Position numbers and translations under genes: made by a program. From Perca fluviatilis (taxonomy: Eukaryota; Chordata; Actinopteri; Perciformes; Percidae): 64,000 nucleotides of DNA. Below the pieces are notes generated by a model. It was not told the origin of the DNA, searched no databases, and saw only the letters and a list, made by a program, of their open reading frames with translations. Positions 44,151 to 55,643 of the stretch are shown here, piece by piece. The DNA is taken from positions 38,944,294 to 39,008,293 of the forward strand of contig NC_053122.1 in the NCBI RefSeq assembly GCF_010015445.1, given 5' to 3'. Each line of letters opens with the position of its first letter. Position 1 is the first letter of the stretch.

Positions 44151-44319
44151 AGCCAGGTGCATAAACACACTAATAGTTGGTTTTGTTTACAGCAAATGCA
44201 GGAGACAATGTTTTTATTCAAGCACGTCTTCAAGACACATGAAATGCATCCTTCAAAAGAAGCCCTTTTTTCACCCAGATTTATACAAACTCTCTCTCAC
44301 ACACAGAACCGCGTACGCT

Positions 44320-44320
<1 letters not shown>

Positions 44321-44376
<56 letters not shown>
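44321..44376. repeat. (CA)n microsatellite
   Basis: CA tract preceded by CAAACTCTCTCTCACACACAGA, which recurs before the next CA tract at 44466-44487, so the two blocks are a local duplication. Confidence 0.95.
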
Positions 44377-44381
<5 letters not shown>

Positions 44382-44505
44382 TACGGCTCCATAATATAAC
44401 TGGCAAAGTAAGATTAGGGCGCTTTTTCACCACTAAAATTATCATTGTTTGTTTACAGATTTACACAAACTCTCTCTCACACACAGACATGCATACATGC
44501 ATGCA

Positions 44506-44506
<1 letters not shown>

Positions 44507-44595
<89 letters not shown>

Positions 44596-44610
44596 CACAC
44601 ACACAAATAT
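44507..44610. repeat. (CA)n microsatellite
   Basis: CA tract directly abutting the Tc1 element. Confidence 0.95.
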
Positions 44611-44615
44611 ACATA

Positions 44616-46239
44616 CAGTGCGCTGAAAGTATTCGGCCCTTTGAACTTTTTGACCTTTTGCCACATTTCAGGCCTCAAACATAAAGATATAAAACTGGTA
44701 TTTTTTGTGAAGAATCAACAACAAGTGGGACACAATCATGAAGTGGAACGAAATTTATTGGATATTTCAAACCTTTTAAACAAATAAAAACTGAAATATT
44801 GGGCGTGCAAAATTATTCAGCTCCCTTAAGTTAATACTTTGTAGCGCCACCTTTTGCTGCGATTACAGCTGTAAGTGGCTGGGGTATGTCTCTATCAGTT
44901 TTGCACATCGGAGACTGACATTTTTGCCCATTCCTCCTTGCAAAACAGCTCGAGGCTCCGTGAGGTTGGATGGAGAGCGTTTGTGAACAGCAGTTTTCAG
45001 TTCTTTCCACAGATTCTCGATTGGATTCAGGTCTGGACTTTGACTTGGCCATTCTAACACCTGGATATGTTTATTTGTGAACCATTCCATTGTAGATTTT
45101 GCTTTATGTTTTGGATCATTGTCTTGTTGGAAGACAAATCTCCGTCCCAGTCTCAGGTCTTTTGCAGACTCCATCAGGTTTTCTTCCAGAATGGTCCTGT
45201 ATTTGGCTCCATCCATCTTCCCATCAATTTTAACCATCTTCCCTGTCCCTGCTGAAGAAAAGCAGGCCCAAACCATGATGCTGCCACCACCATGTTTGAC
45301 AGTGGGGATGGTGTGTTCAGGGTGATGAGCTGTTGTTGCTTTACGCCAAACATAACGTTTTGCATTGTTGCCAAAAAGTTTGATTTTGGTTTCATCTGAC
45401 CACAGCACCTTCTTCCACATGTTTGGTGTGTCTCCCAGGTGGCTTTTGGCAAAACTTTTAAACGACACTTTTATGGATATCTTTAAGAAATGGCTTTCTT
45501 CTTGCCACTCTTCCATAAAGGCCAGATTTGTGCAGTATACGACTGATTGTTGTCCTATGGACAGAGTCTCCCACCTCAGCGTGTAGATCTCTGCAGTTCA
45601 TCCAGAGTGATCATGGGCCTCTTGGCTGCATCTCTGATCAGTCTTCTCATTGTATGAGCTGAAAGTTTAGAGGGACGCCGGTCGTCGTAGATTTGTAGTG
45701 GTCTGATACTCCTTCCATTTCAATATTATCGCTAGCACAGTGCTCCTTGGGATGTTTAAAGCTTGGGAAATCTTTTTGTATCCAAATCCGGCTTTAAACT
45801 TCTCCACAACAGTATCTCGGACCTGCCTGGTGTGTTCCTTGTTCTTCATGATGCTCTCTGCGCTTTACACGGACCTCTGAGACTATCACAGAGCAGGTGC
45901 ATTTATAACGGAGACTTGATTACACACAGCTGGATTCTATTTATCATCATTAGTCATTTAGGTCAACATTGGATCATTCAGAGATCCTCACTGAACTTCT
46001 GGAGAGAGTTTGCTGCACTGAAAGTAAAGGGGCTGAATAATTTTGCACGCCCACTTTTTCCGTTTTTATTTGTTAAAAAAGTTTGAAATAGCAACGAAAT
46101 TCGTTCCACTTCATAATTGGGACCCACTTGTTGTTGATTCTTCACAAAAAATTACAGTTTTATATCTTTATGTTTGAGGCCTGAAATGTGGCAAAAGGTC
46201 GAAACGTTCAAGGGAGCCGAATACTTTCGCAAGGCACTG
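44616..46239 (-). mobile_element. Tc1-like element with full terminal repeats (TA target)
   Basis: Ends CAGTGCGCTGAAAGTATTCG and CGAATACTTTCGCAAGGCACTG with TA at 44614-44615 and 46240-46241. The inverted repeats run about 210 bp (44616-44825 and 46030-46239). 1624 bp, nearly full length for the family; high identity between the two ends suggests recent insertion. Confidence 0.95.
44831..45849 (-). pseudogene. Tc1 transposase, near full length with frameshifts
   Basis: Minus strand: ATG at 45849, paired-like HTH (VVEKFKAGFGYKKISQALNI, then PRSTVLAIILKWKEY). The catalytic domain has VLWSDETKIKLFG (first Asp), FVFQQDNDPKHKAKST (second Asp) and SPDLNPIENLWKELK (Glu), spaced as DD34E. Stop TAA at 44831-44833. 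Breaks: one inserted base after DELQRST near 45590, further shifts across the linker up to 45516, and one near 44955 in SNLTEP. All catalytic residues remain, but the frame is broken, so it cannot make a full protein. Confidence 0.92.
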
Positions 46240-46245
46240 TATATA

Positions 46246-46358
46246 CACAGACACACACACACATACACACACACATACACACACACACACACACACACAT
46301 CCAACACGCCACGCGCACATGCTTGTGTGCATACAACACACACACACACACACACAGC
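46246..46358. repeat. Imperfect (CA)n microsatellite
   Basis: CA tract interrupted by CATA and a unique stretch (46300-46335). It is the far-side counterpart of the GT tract at 43278 in the piggyBac inverted arms. Confidence 0.9.
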
Positions 46359-47699
46359 GACACATACATACAACTATAATTTCATGCATCGGCCTACAAG
46401 GACAAAATGGTTGAATCTGGTGAAATACTGTAAAAATGTCAAATATGACTAGTTTTCTTCCAAATGAAATGCTGACATTACAGAATGCATGGTTTTATAC
46501 TGTAAAGGCAGTGAGATCAAAACATGTGGTTATAATGGTATGTCGGGTAATGGGGCCATTTTTGCCTCGAAGGTGTCGAGAGGGAGTATCTGGAATTACA
46601 TAAAAAAATACTAACGTCACAAATCAGTTTTGTTGCTTATCTTTGACATATCCAAGCCTCTAATCACCACCAAAGCCCCATCTACATATTATTCATTATA
46701 TGGGAAAAAAATCATTTTTGTGTTTTTTATATATTTAAAAAATGACATACTTCAAATACATAAACTGGCATTTAAAGGGTTAAAATCCTGAAAATGATTG
46801 AATGTTTGGTGGTTTTGATTAGGTTAGAAGTTGTTTAAGTGATTCAGAAAAAAGCAGAAAAAAATATTGATATATGATGATTTAATAACAGTTTTGTGTT
46901 GCGTGGACATTTTTGCCTCGAAGGTGTCCAGAGGGTACAAAATGAATCATTTAAGTATAAAAGACATGTAAGAGTAAAAAACACTGGATTTAAAAAATTT
47001 GACTGAAAAGAAGGATTCCTACAAAATTTCATGCCATAAGAAGTAACACAGCAAAAATGATCACGAAATGAAAAAAAAAACTTGAGAAAAATGTACAAAA
47101 ATGACCGAAGAGGGCATGAGGGTTAAGATGTTAAAGATGAAAAGTTGTTAAAAGAAAAACTTTTCGTCATAGGGCGTGGCCGTGGCGGGGCGACCATTTT
47201 GTGCGTTTTGCCATGCTTTTCAGGATTCATAAGAGTCCAACCCTGAGGACAAATAAAGGCCGATATTTACTTAAAGTCATAGCGCCCCCTAGTGGCAACA
47301 GGAAGTAGGCCTAAAAGTCAAGGTGCTATACTTTAACGAACTCCTCCTAGAGATTTCATCAGATCGACTTCAAACTTGGTCTGTACCATCTCAACACCTT
47401 AACGATGAAAAGTTATTAAAAGACAAACTTTTCGGGTGTGGCGTGGCGGCCATTTTGAGTGTTTAGCGATGAACAAAGAAGTTGTTGTAACTTGAGTGTA
47501 CGTTGTCGTATCTGCCCGAAACTTCTCATGATTGACAAGGGTCCAGGCCTGAGGACACCTACAGGCCAAAATTAACTTTTGGTCATAGCGCCCCCCCGCT
47601 GGCAACAGGAAATGCGCCTTATATGACAAACATCATCCGATTTACATGAAACTTATAATGTGTGGTCTACATGTGATACTGAGCCGCCCCCTATACTTT

Positions 47700-48290
47700 A
47701 ACCACGCCCCCACTTACTCAGACCACGACCCCTTTCATAACATTTGAACCGTTTAAGGTAGAGTCTGGTGTGAGGTGTCATTGAACTCAGCAGAGAGTTC
47801 CTTCTTCATTGGTGATGGTTTGGCCCGCCTCCTATGCTTAAGCCACGCCCCCTTTTATAACTAATGACGCGTTTGATGTAGACCCTTGTGTGAGGTATCA
47901 TTGAACTCAGCACAGACTTCTTTCTTCATTGTTGATGGTTTCGCCCGCCCCCTATGCTTAAGCCACGCCCCCTTTCATAACATTTGAACCGTTTAAGGTA
48001 TACCCTTGTGTGAGGTGTCATTGAACTCAGCATAGACTTTTTTCTTCATTGGTGATGGTTTGACCCGCCCCCTATGCTTAAGCCCTGCCCCCTTTCTTAA
48101 AATTTGAACCGTTTAAGATAGACCCTTGTGTGAGGTATCAATGAACTCAGCAGAGACTTCCTTCTTCATTGGTGATGGTTTGGCCCGCCCCTTATGCTTT
48201 GGCCACGCCCACTTTCACAGCTAATGAACCGTATGACTTAGAGTCTTGTGTGAGGTATCGTTGAACTCTGCGGGGAGTTTCCTTTTCATT
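47700..48290. repeat. 120-bp tandem array, about five units
   Basis: Units carry GCCACGCCCCCTTTCATAAC, TTGAACCGTTTAAGGTA, TGTGTGAGGTATCATTGAAC and TTCTTCATTGGTGATGGTT, repeating every 120 bp from 47700 to 48290. It is part of the host repeat body. Confidence 0.92.
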
Positions 48291-48733
48291 GACGATTTGT
48301 GGCGTCTGAGTGCCACGTGAATGCACAGTTGCAAGGAGCGGCGTCCGCTGGTAACCCTGACGCGTGCAGAGGCGCTAGGGCCCGTCCATCGCTGCTCGCA
48401 GCTTTAATTACAGTTTGAATTTCGTCACAGCACGTTCCCCAAGGTCTTACAAAGCTAACAGTTGTGTCCGATTTCAATTTAAGGCATTTTTGTGAACGTC
48501 AGGGGTCTTGTTACAATGTGAAAAGATCGCGGCTAGCTAGCTACACTTTCGGCATAACTATAGTATTCACCCTTTGCAAACATGTGACCACGACCACGTG
48601 ATGACACTATGACGGACGGCAGAATCACCGGAAGCACAAGCTAAACAATATAGTAGACGAGCGGAAAGTTTCATTAGTTTCAAATAAATAACACTAAATA
48701 AACTGTAATAATAATAATACTATCTTCTTCTTT

Positions 48734-49110
48734 ATGGCTTCCTCTATTGAACAAGTTGTCGTGCCGTTATCGGTCGAGGTATGGCATATAGGTGCTCACA
48801 AAGAGCAGTATTTGGAGAAGTACCCTTACCGACCCTTACCTTATTCCTCCCTCCATTTTCACGGACCTCATTAAATCGGCGAGTCTGCCCGACTTCAGTG
48901 TACATGATCTTTAACACTATGTGGTAAACTGGGTATCCCCAGACACTGTTGCTGATCTCAAACCTTTTAAAAGTCTGGATGCTTACCAGTTCTTTGTAGC
49001 TGGCTGGGTTACAGGGACGCGATGCTACGGTAACGGCGGGGTGTGGTAACTCATAATGGCAAAGATAAGACATCAATCTAGGGTTTATTTTGTATTAACA
49101 TTTATAAGAT
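48734..49110 (+). pseudogene. Decayed protein-coding segment, probably transposon-encoded
   Basis: From ATG 48734: MASSIEQVVVPLSVEVWHIG, then EKYPYRPLPYSS, a shift to IFTDLIKSASLPDFSVHDL, stop, then HYVVNWVSPDTVADLKPFKS and LDAYQFFVAGWVTGTR, and after another shift AKIRHQSRV. The DAYQFFVAGWV...AKIRHQ order recalls the N-terminal module of YqaJ/SWIM-bearing proteins common in fish transposons. I am not sure of the family. Two frame changes and one stop make it a pseudogene. Confidence 0.4.
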
Positions 49111-49952
49111 TTATATAATACGTAGTCTATGTTTTTAGAGGACATGGTTGGTCGTGGCTACCCACGTACTGTTGTTCACTGGCTGAGCCAATGCAACTTT
49201 CTAATGGAAGCCTGAATGCATCCCAGCTCTGGGAAGTGCAGTCATTCACATTCATCACACGTTAATCCATGCAGTAAATCACAGAGTGTATATGATCAGT
49301 AGTAACCACACATAATGTAACATCTAGCCATCTTGTTATCTGCAATTATATTCACTGTTGACCGGTGGATATTTCGACACAATGGGCAGCAGCTAGCGAG
49401 CAGTCCAAAGCTAGCTGCAGCCAGAGTGATATGGCTCTGGCTGCAGCTAGCTGGTCGGCTAACTGGGGTAGGAGCTCCGCAGACCCGCATTTAATTCGGT
49501 TGTTTGGCCTTTCTGAAGCTAGTTTCCGTGCCGTGTCACATACCAATATTTTTTGTATGTGTGTTAAGTTAAATGATCAAGGGAATGGCTTTCTTTTTGG
49601 GATATGTAGGTCAGTGAATAACTGATGATAGTTATGTGGGACATGTTAGCAGGAACAGCTGGTTAGCACAGCAGCTAGCTGGGTGAGGAAGTTTTATTAT
49701 TATTATTTATCAGTTATTTAAAACAGAAAGGCAATACATACACATTCTTATGTTGGTGAGGATTACTATGCAGATTGTATATGTGAGAACACGAACAGCG
49801 AACACGTACTCGTTTGACTTGCCGTCCGTCTACAGAATAGCTCTTCCGCCGTCCGTCATGGCGTTCATGATTCGCGGGAGTAGAGTGTGACGTCACGTGC
49901 AAAGTGGGATCAATATTTACACTTTGAATTTCGTCATGGCATGTATATCACA
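49111..49952. other. No gene seen; contains an 18-bp perfect hairpin
   Basis: Noncoding sequence with many AGCTAGC words. Inverted arms at 49409-49426 and 49435-49452 are described separately. Confidence 0.5.
49409..49452. repeat. Perfect 18-bp hairpin with 8-base loop
   Basis: AGCTAGCTGCAGCCAGAG at 49409-49426 and its exact complement CTCTGGCTGCAGCTAGCT at 49435-49452, loop TGATATGG. Confidence 0.9.
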
Positions 49953-51292
49953 TAGGGGTGTGCATTGGCACTGCCCTCACGATTCGATTACGATTCACCA
50001 GGTAACGATTCGATTCAATTTGATTCTACGATGCATTGCAATGCATCAAAATTCTACTGCACACAAGGCACATTTTTCATCAGTTATGAGGCAATCAGTC
50101 AGATATCCTGTTAAGATTCGGCTGAAATTTCATGCTTTTTGGTCTAAACGACATACCCAAATTAAAAGTGGTACAGCTCCCACATACTTTGACACTCTGG
50201 GGTGTGCCTGACATCATTGGAAAGGAAACACTCTCAATGTTTTTCTTACAAGTGTCAGGGTGATTCTAGGCCTTACTGACACAGAGTTACAGAGGCTAGA
50301 ATGGAGGTTTTTTATTTCCGTCCAAGTCATACATCTGTAAAATGATCAAAATAAAATACTGTAAACACATCTGGTGATATACAGATACACCCAGGCCATA
50401 GCAACATGTCTCAGGTTATTATAAAAAAAATCCAGATGTCAAAAGACTCAAAAATTGATTTTTCTACAGAAATGTCTGTCCGTTTTGCTGTCATCGGCTT
50501 GTCCGCTTTCATTGGCCATATCAGAGGCAAACCTGAACAGATTGGCTCATATGAGATGTCTATCAAAAGCTTAGAAGCACTTACACCCACTTTGAGCATG
50601 TAACAAGCTGGGCAGAGAAGCTAGCGGCGATAACAAGTGCGGAAATGGAAAATTGTTTCGCGTTTTTCCCTTGTGATTTGGCCAGACACTTCAACATTGT
50701 GAGGCGAACAGATCGTTTTGGAATATAAAGCTTGGATATTACATTTCCTTGGACTCTTGGGGATTTATGAAAGTCAAGTTTTGGGCAACATACCACTTTG
50801 TTGCTGAAAGGACAACGAAAACAGGTATGGATGCACTCTCGACAGCTGCGCAGATTATGGCTGAATTGTTTTATTTTCTGTTACTTTGTAACAGTTGTGT
50901 AACTGCTATAAATCATCTTATGCTTTGTATGTGGGCTTAAATTAATCATTAGAGGCTAAGCTTTCAATTGGTGTGTATATTTGGAAGATTTAATGCTTTA
51001 AAGTTATAAAAACGCTAATGAGTGGAAGTTTTATCGAGGTTACAGCGACACAGTGTCCCTTCAACGGGACAGTGATCCTTGAGAGACAGATTTTATTGGC
51101 TGCTATGTGTGTATTATCACTCTCCTGTATCTTTGATACAGAAGTAATTGAAACTTTACAACTTTATTGTCCACTCAAGGCCAGAAAATAAACAGTGACA
51201 TAATCGATTATGGCACTTTGCCGCATCGATGCTGAATCGTGCATGCCCCGCATTGCAATGCATCGCCGAATCGATCATTGTTGACACCACTA
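49953..51292. mobile_element. hAT element, 8-bp duplication ATATCACA
   Basis: Ends TAGGGGTGTGC and GACACCACTA, with CGATTCGATT / AATCGATT-rich subterminal repeats. Duplications ATATCACA at 49945-49952 and 51293-51300. 1340 bp; no recognisable transposase. It interrupts a repeat whose other copy is at 48412-48545 (TTTGAATTTCGTCA, then TCTTACAAAGCT and CCGATTTCAATT). Confidence 0.88.
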
Positions 51293-51800
51293 ATATCACA
51301 GCTACCAAAATGTCTTACAAAGCTTGGCTAACACTTCCGATTTCAATTGAGTGCATTTTTGTGAATTTCAGAAGTCTCGTTAGGAGGAGGCTAGCTAGCT
51401 CTCATTGATGGACTCCAGCTCACTGCGGGTTAGAGACTCGCGGACAAGAGGCGTTTATTTCCCCGATCGTTTGTTTAAATAACTCAACACACATATCCAG
51501 GGGCGCCATATAGGGGGGAAAAGTTAGGACAATTCCAAGGGCCCATGACTGACAGGGGCCCCAAAAAATAGGTAAAAACTAATATAAAATTATTAAACCA
51601 TCATCATTCATGTATATATATTTCAAATATAATAATAAAATTAATGATCTCTTTGTTTTACTTGTTTTTGGCAGTAAAAGTTAAATATCCCCATTGACCA
51701 AAAAGTAAACATCCATATTGACCGACCACCCCCCTGTATCTGCATGAAATGGTTTGGTCCTGCCTTAGCGCACTCAGCGACGGTGTTTAGTTGCAGTCAG

Positions 51801-52226
51801 TAGTGATGGGCATCCCGGCTCTTTTATCATTTGCCGGCTCGTTTGACTCAGCTCACTGAAAAGAGCTAGCTCTTTTGGCTCACAAACGGCTCTTTAAAAA
51901 AAATTATGTTTTGATTATGGTAGGTGTGAAAAACAATTCTAATTAAATTATTAAATGAAATCATACTCACAATGTCTCAGAATTTCTTTAAAAATGCATT
52001 GATTTGTTATAAAAAAAGAATACTGTTAAACATTTGCATTTAAATTACAACTTTTTAATGTATAGAAACAACATTCAAAACAAATACAATCTGAATCTGA
52101 ACAACATAATAGAACCCATATTAAAGAAAAATAAATAACTGAAAGGATTAAACTGGTTCCTCTTTTTCTCTCTGTTTTGTTTTCAGAGCTGTTTTTCCTC
52201 TCCTCTGTCCTCTCCTCCGAGTTTGA

Positions 52227-52298
<72 letters not shown>

Positions 52299-52612
52299 TG
52301 GCTCGGTCCTTCCCTCATGCCGTATAATTGGTTGACACCTTGTGTATGATTGACAGGAACAGAATGTGAGGCTGATCAGACAGTCGAAACTAATGTGTGC
52401 CTATATAATAATTTTTTTTGTTCTTTGAATTAGTCAATTATTTTAAATAAAATAAAATTCACTCATTATTTCATTATTACATAATGATTTAATTTCTATA
52501 GGCTATATTTTAAAAAAAAGAGTCGGCTCTTCGGATATGCGAGCCAGCTCCCGTCGTTCACCTACAAGAGCCGGCTCTTAGAGCCGACTCATTCGCGAAC
52601 GACCCATCACTA
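51801..52612 (-). mobile_element. hAT element copy B, 8-bp duplication GCAGTCAG
   Basis: Reverse-complement twin of copy A (36831-37688). Left end TAGTGATGGGCATCCCGGCT, right end CGAACGACCCATCACTA. Duplications GCAGTCAG at 51793-51800 and 52613-52620. GT tract at 52231-52298. Confidence 0.95.
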
Positions 52613-52648
52613 GCAGTCAGTAGATGCGCCAGAACTACAGTGACCACA

Positions 52649-53008
52649 ATGTTGCCAAGTAATGTTATATCAAAATCTGGTTTTCAAAAAAGGAAAGAGA
52701 GAAAAGAGAGGAAAAACAAAGGAAAGGGTGTCAAACTGTAACCCAGTTTTTCACTAAGAAAGGTGGGTAGCCTCTAGTCTGTGAGTGGTATTAACTTGTT
52801 GGCTTAATGTCCATAGTGAAATAAGCTAGCTAGCTACAGACTAGTGTTAGCCTACATTTAATCACCATTTAATCAGTGCAGGGAAACGTTTAGCAAGATA
52901 TTCATATTCAATCACTGTCCCTGCCCCTTTTAGCAGACTTAACAACAGATGAGTCAGCAGCACCCCAGTCTCCCCCTAACTGTGCCCCTCCCTGTCCCAG
53001 TGAAGAAG
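52649..53008 (+). pseudogene. 5' exons of a hAT transposase remnant
   Basis: Exon 1 from ATG 52649 encodes MLPSNVISKSGFQKRKER, then after a one-base shift GCQTVTQFFTKK, resembling the Lys/Arg-rich lead and FF motif before the TTF/BED-like zinc finger of hAT transposases. A donor GTGGGT follows near 52763. Exon 2 at 52937-53008 (acceptor TTTTAGCAG, donor GAAG|GTGAGC) encodes TTDESAAPQSPPNCAPPCPS. No catalytic domain remains. Confidence 0.5.
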
Positions 53009-53396
53009 GTGAGCAACATTGTGTTCAATGACATGCCAGTTAGCATCATTGCAGGGAGTCTGTGGGGATTTCTCTGTCTCTCTTGCTCTTTTTACCATTA
53101 CAAAAAAAGAAAATGAAATATTTGTTAATGACAAAAATTCAAACATTAATAACAATTATTTTATCACATAATGATCATTATGAAATAAAATAAAAAACAA
53201 CAACAACCTACTGTCTGTACTGGATGCTGGACAGTTGGAAACAGTGAGTAGCTTACCTTAGCCTGCATGTAAGATACAGACAATATTAAAATAATCCAGT
53301 TTGATACGTTCATTTAGATTGAATTATGGAATGACATCTATAGATACAGACTTTATTATTCCCATCATGAAGGACAATTTATTTGAGAAGCTTGCA

Positions 53397-53397
<1 letters not shown>

Positions 53398-53486
<89 letters not shown>

Positions 53487-53500
53487 AACAAACACAAAAA
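53398..53500. repeat. (CA)n microsatellite
   Basis: CA tract decaying into ACAAACACAAAC at the right end. Confidence 0.95.
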
Positions 53501-53642
53501 AATCTATCGTATCTAATGTATGTAATCAAGTGGTGGTGATACAGAACTAGGTAATTTGGGTCAATGTTCTGTAGTGTTAGTGTTATTTATTAGTATATGG
53601 CAATCTTGCATCAAATAGTGAACTACATACTAGACTTGCATG

Positions 53643-54589
53643 CAGGGGTTAAATTGGGCCGGGGCTCTCCGGGGCTCAGCCCCGGCACATAAGCCTACTC
53701 GTGTCCGGATGTGCCTGCCTGCAGTCTAAATATGTCACAAAAAATATGATGAAAGTGATGCTTTTGAATTTCTGACAATAAATGAAAGATTTTTGAAATG
53801 GCATGTCTATTTTGTCTTGGCGGAGCTGAGATGAGAACAATCAGAACACGGCAACAATCCGCCCAGAACTGCAGACAATTCACCACTGCGGGTCAACTAC
53901 ATAACGCCTAGTGTCTCCGTCGGTAGGACTAACCGATAGAATGACTTCTCCTAAAGCTAAAAACCGTTCGCAGTGGTAGAAGCTCGGTGCTCGGAAGCTC
54001 CACCGGCCGCTACGAGTTCATGTCGCTGACCAAGCCGTGGAACCAGTTCTCGCTGTCGCATCTCCTCCAGTGGCTCGCCTCCGAGCATTGGAGAGCCCCA
54101 CTCGGTACTGTGTGTGTGTGTGTGTGTGTGTGTTTGTGTGTGTGTTAGTAAAGAGAGAGAATGGGAGAAGAAGTTTGTGTGAGGTGGACCTGGTGACCAC
54201 AGACCCAAATCTTCTCAGCTGTTGCTACGGTCATATGCTGCACTGTCTCTTCATGAGGCACATTATGTTTGGCACATTGTATGGGTCATTTCTGATATCA
54301 TAACAAGGTAATACAATGTGTAATCAAGTGATGACTGATTAACAGTAGGCCTAATGTAAATGCTAAATGCCCTAATACCTGTTTATACTACAACAATGCA
54401 AAATATAGGCTCTTAACCTTGCAGTTTTGCACATATCATGTAAGACTCAATTTCTCCATTTCTTTGCACAAAACTCTCCAGAAAGTGCCATTTAACGGTT
54501 TATTTTTCAATTTTTTTCATATTTCATATGCACCCCCGGACCCCCCTAGGGAGAGCCCCCCCACATAACAAATTCCAATTTAACCCCTG
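53643..54589. mobile_element. hAT MITE, 8-bp duplication CTTGCATG
   Basis: Ends CAGGGGTTAAATTGGG and CCAATTTAACCCCTG. Duplications CTTGCATG at 53635-53642 and 54590-54597. 947 bp, noncoding, GC-rich termini (CCGGGGCTC / GAGAGCCCC). Contains a (GT)n at 54111-54145. Confidence 0.95.
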
Positions 54590-54895
54590 CTTGCATGCAT
54601 GTACAAATCACCAGCAGCAAATATTGTGCTAGTACTAGTATTGAACTACAAGCAGCAAGACAGTTGCAAGCCTTTAATTAAAGTTATCTAAAGCTTTTGA
54701 TGGGACAGCTAGGTCCTAGAGATGTGGTGACAACAGCTGCGCAGAGGGGGCACAATTAGATTTTTTGTCATGGGGCCCAAAATTCCTGGCGGCGCCCCTG
54801 CACATATCCATTATAAGATTAACTGGAACCTGTGGTAAGACATTGCGGGCGTAACAAGCCCGCTGACCGCACTCTCAGTCACACACCGGCCATTT

Positions 54896-55320
54896 CATCA
54901 GAATCAGAATCAGAAATACTTTAATAATCCCAGGGGGAAATTGTTTTTACATCAACCTGACCATACATACACAAACATACAATATGACCATGGGGTAGAC
55001 AGGACAGGAAGACAGGAAAAAAATACAGCATAACATGAGGAGAGGTGAGGAGAAAAAGGCAACTCTCAGACTATGCCCCTGAATAGGAGTACAGTGTGGG
55101 AACAGGAAAAAAACACCTCAGCAACATAAGCACATAACCAGTACAAGCACACAAGACAAGCCATGGGGTAGGGGAGTGTTGGGGTGGAGGTAATCCATCA
55201 CAGGTAAGCAGCAGTCCGGTCCTGCAGCCACCAGGCGCTGGTCACGGACCCGCACGCCTGACTGGGGGTACAAAGCGGCGAAGGCGGGGGACGGGCTGGG
55301 GGTGGTGATTGTATATCAGT
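54896..55320 (-). mobile_element. LINE 3' end (Rex1/CR1-like tail)
   Basis: Minus strand ends in TTATTAAAGTATTTCTGATT then CTGATTCTGAT, the usual tail of fish LINEs whose transcripts end in CAATAAAGT...CTGATTCTG. Upstream is GC-rich 3' sequence at 55200-55310. The coding part is not seen. Confidence 0.6.
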
Positions 55321-55433
55321 TTATATGGAAGGGTTTGTGTATGTGTAGGCTTGTGTAGTCAAACCACGTCTAGCCCCGTAATCACGTTGTCTCAAGTCCG
55401 CACGAATGTTACAGCGATACACAGCAGGTTGCC

Positions 55434-55599
55434 ATGGAGTCAACCTTGAACAGGATCCAGTCCGAGTCAACAATCAACAGGTGTCAGTGGGAGTCGGGTA
55501 AGGAACGCAAGAGTGCGTCTCGCTGCAGTGCTACCAGGGGGAATGATTATTCAACACCGGCCTTGGCCAAGGCCAGCGCTGGTTCAGGGAGCCGAAAAG
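55434..55599 (+). other. Candidate coding exon, unknown product
   Basis: GCCATGG start context at 55431-55437 opens MESTLNRIQSESTINRCQWE, continuing to ALAKASAGSGSRK and a good donor AAG|GTAAGA at 55599/55600. I do not recognise the peptide and no next exon was found. It is convergent with the minus-strand ORF that ends at 55644, 44 bp away. Confidence 0.3.
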
Positions 55600-55643
55600 G
55601 TAAGATTGGAATTTGTTTTGTCTTAGGGCGAGAAGAAGCTTAG

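Larger units (their letters stand above)
51498..54800 (+). mobile_element. hAT element, 8-bp duplication CACATATC, with two nested hAT insertions
   Basis: Ends CAGGGGCGCC and GGCGCCCCTG. Duplications CACATATC at 51490-51497 and 54801-54808. Inside are GGGGCCC-rich subterminal repeats, remnants of a spliced transposase 5' end (52649-53008), and later insertions at 51801-52612 and 53643-54589. Without them it is about 1.5 kb, so most of the transposase gene is gone. Confidence 0.92.

Noticed and set aside
48744..49076. Minus-strand 110-codon frame
   Set aside because: It is the shadow of the plus-strand decayed protein at 48734-49110, which has the recognisable motifs.
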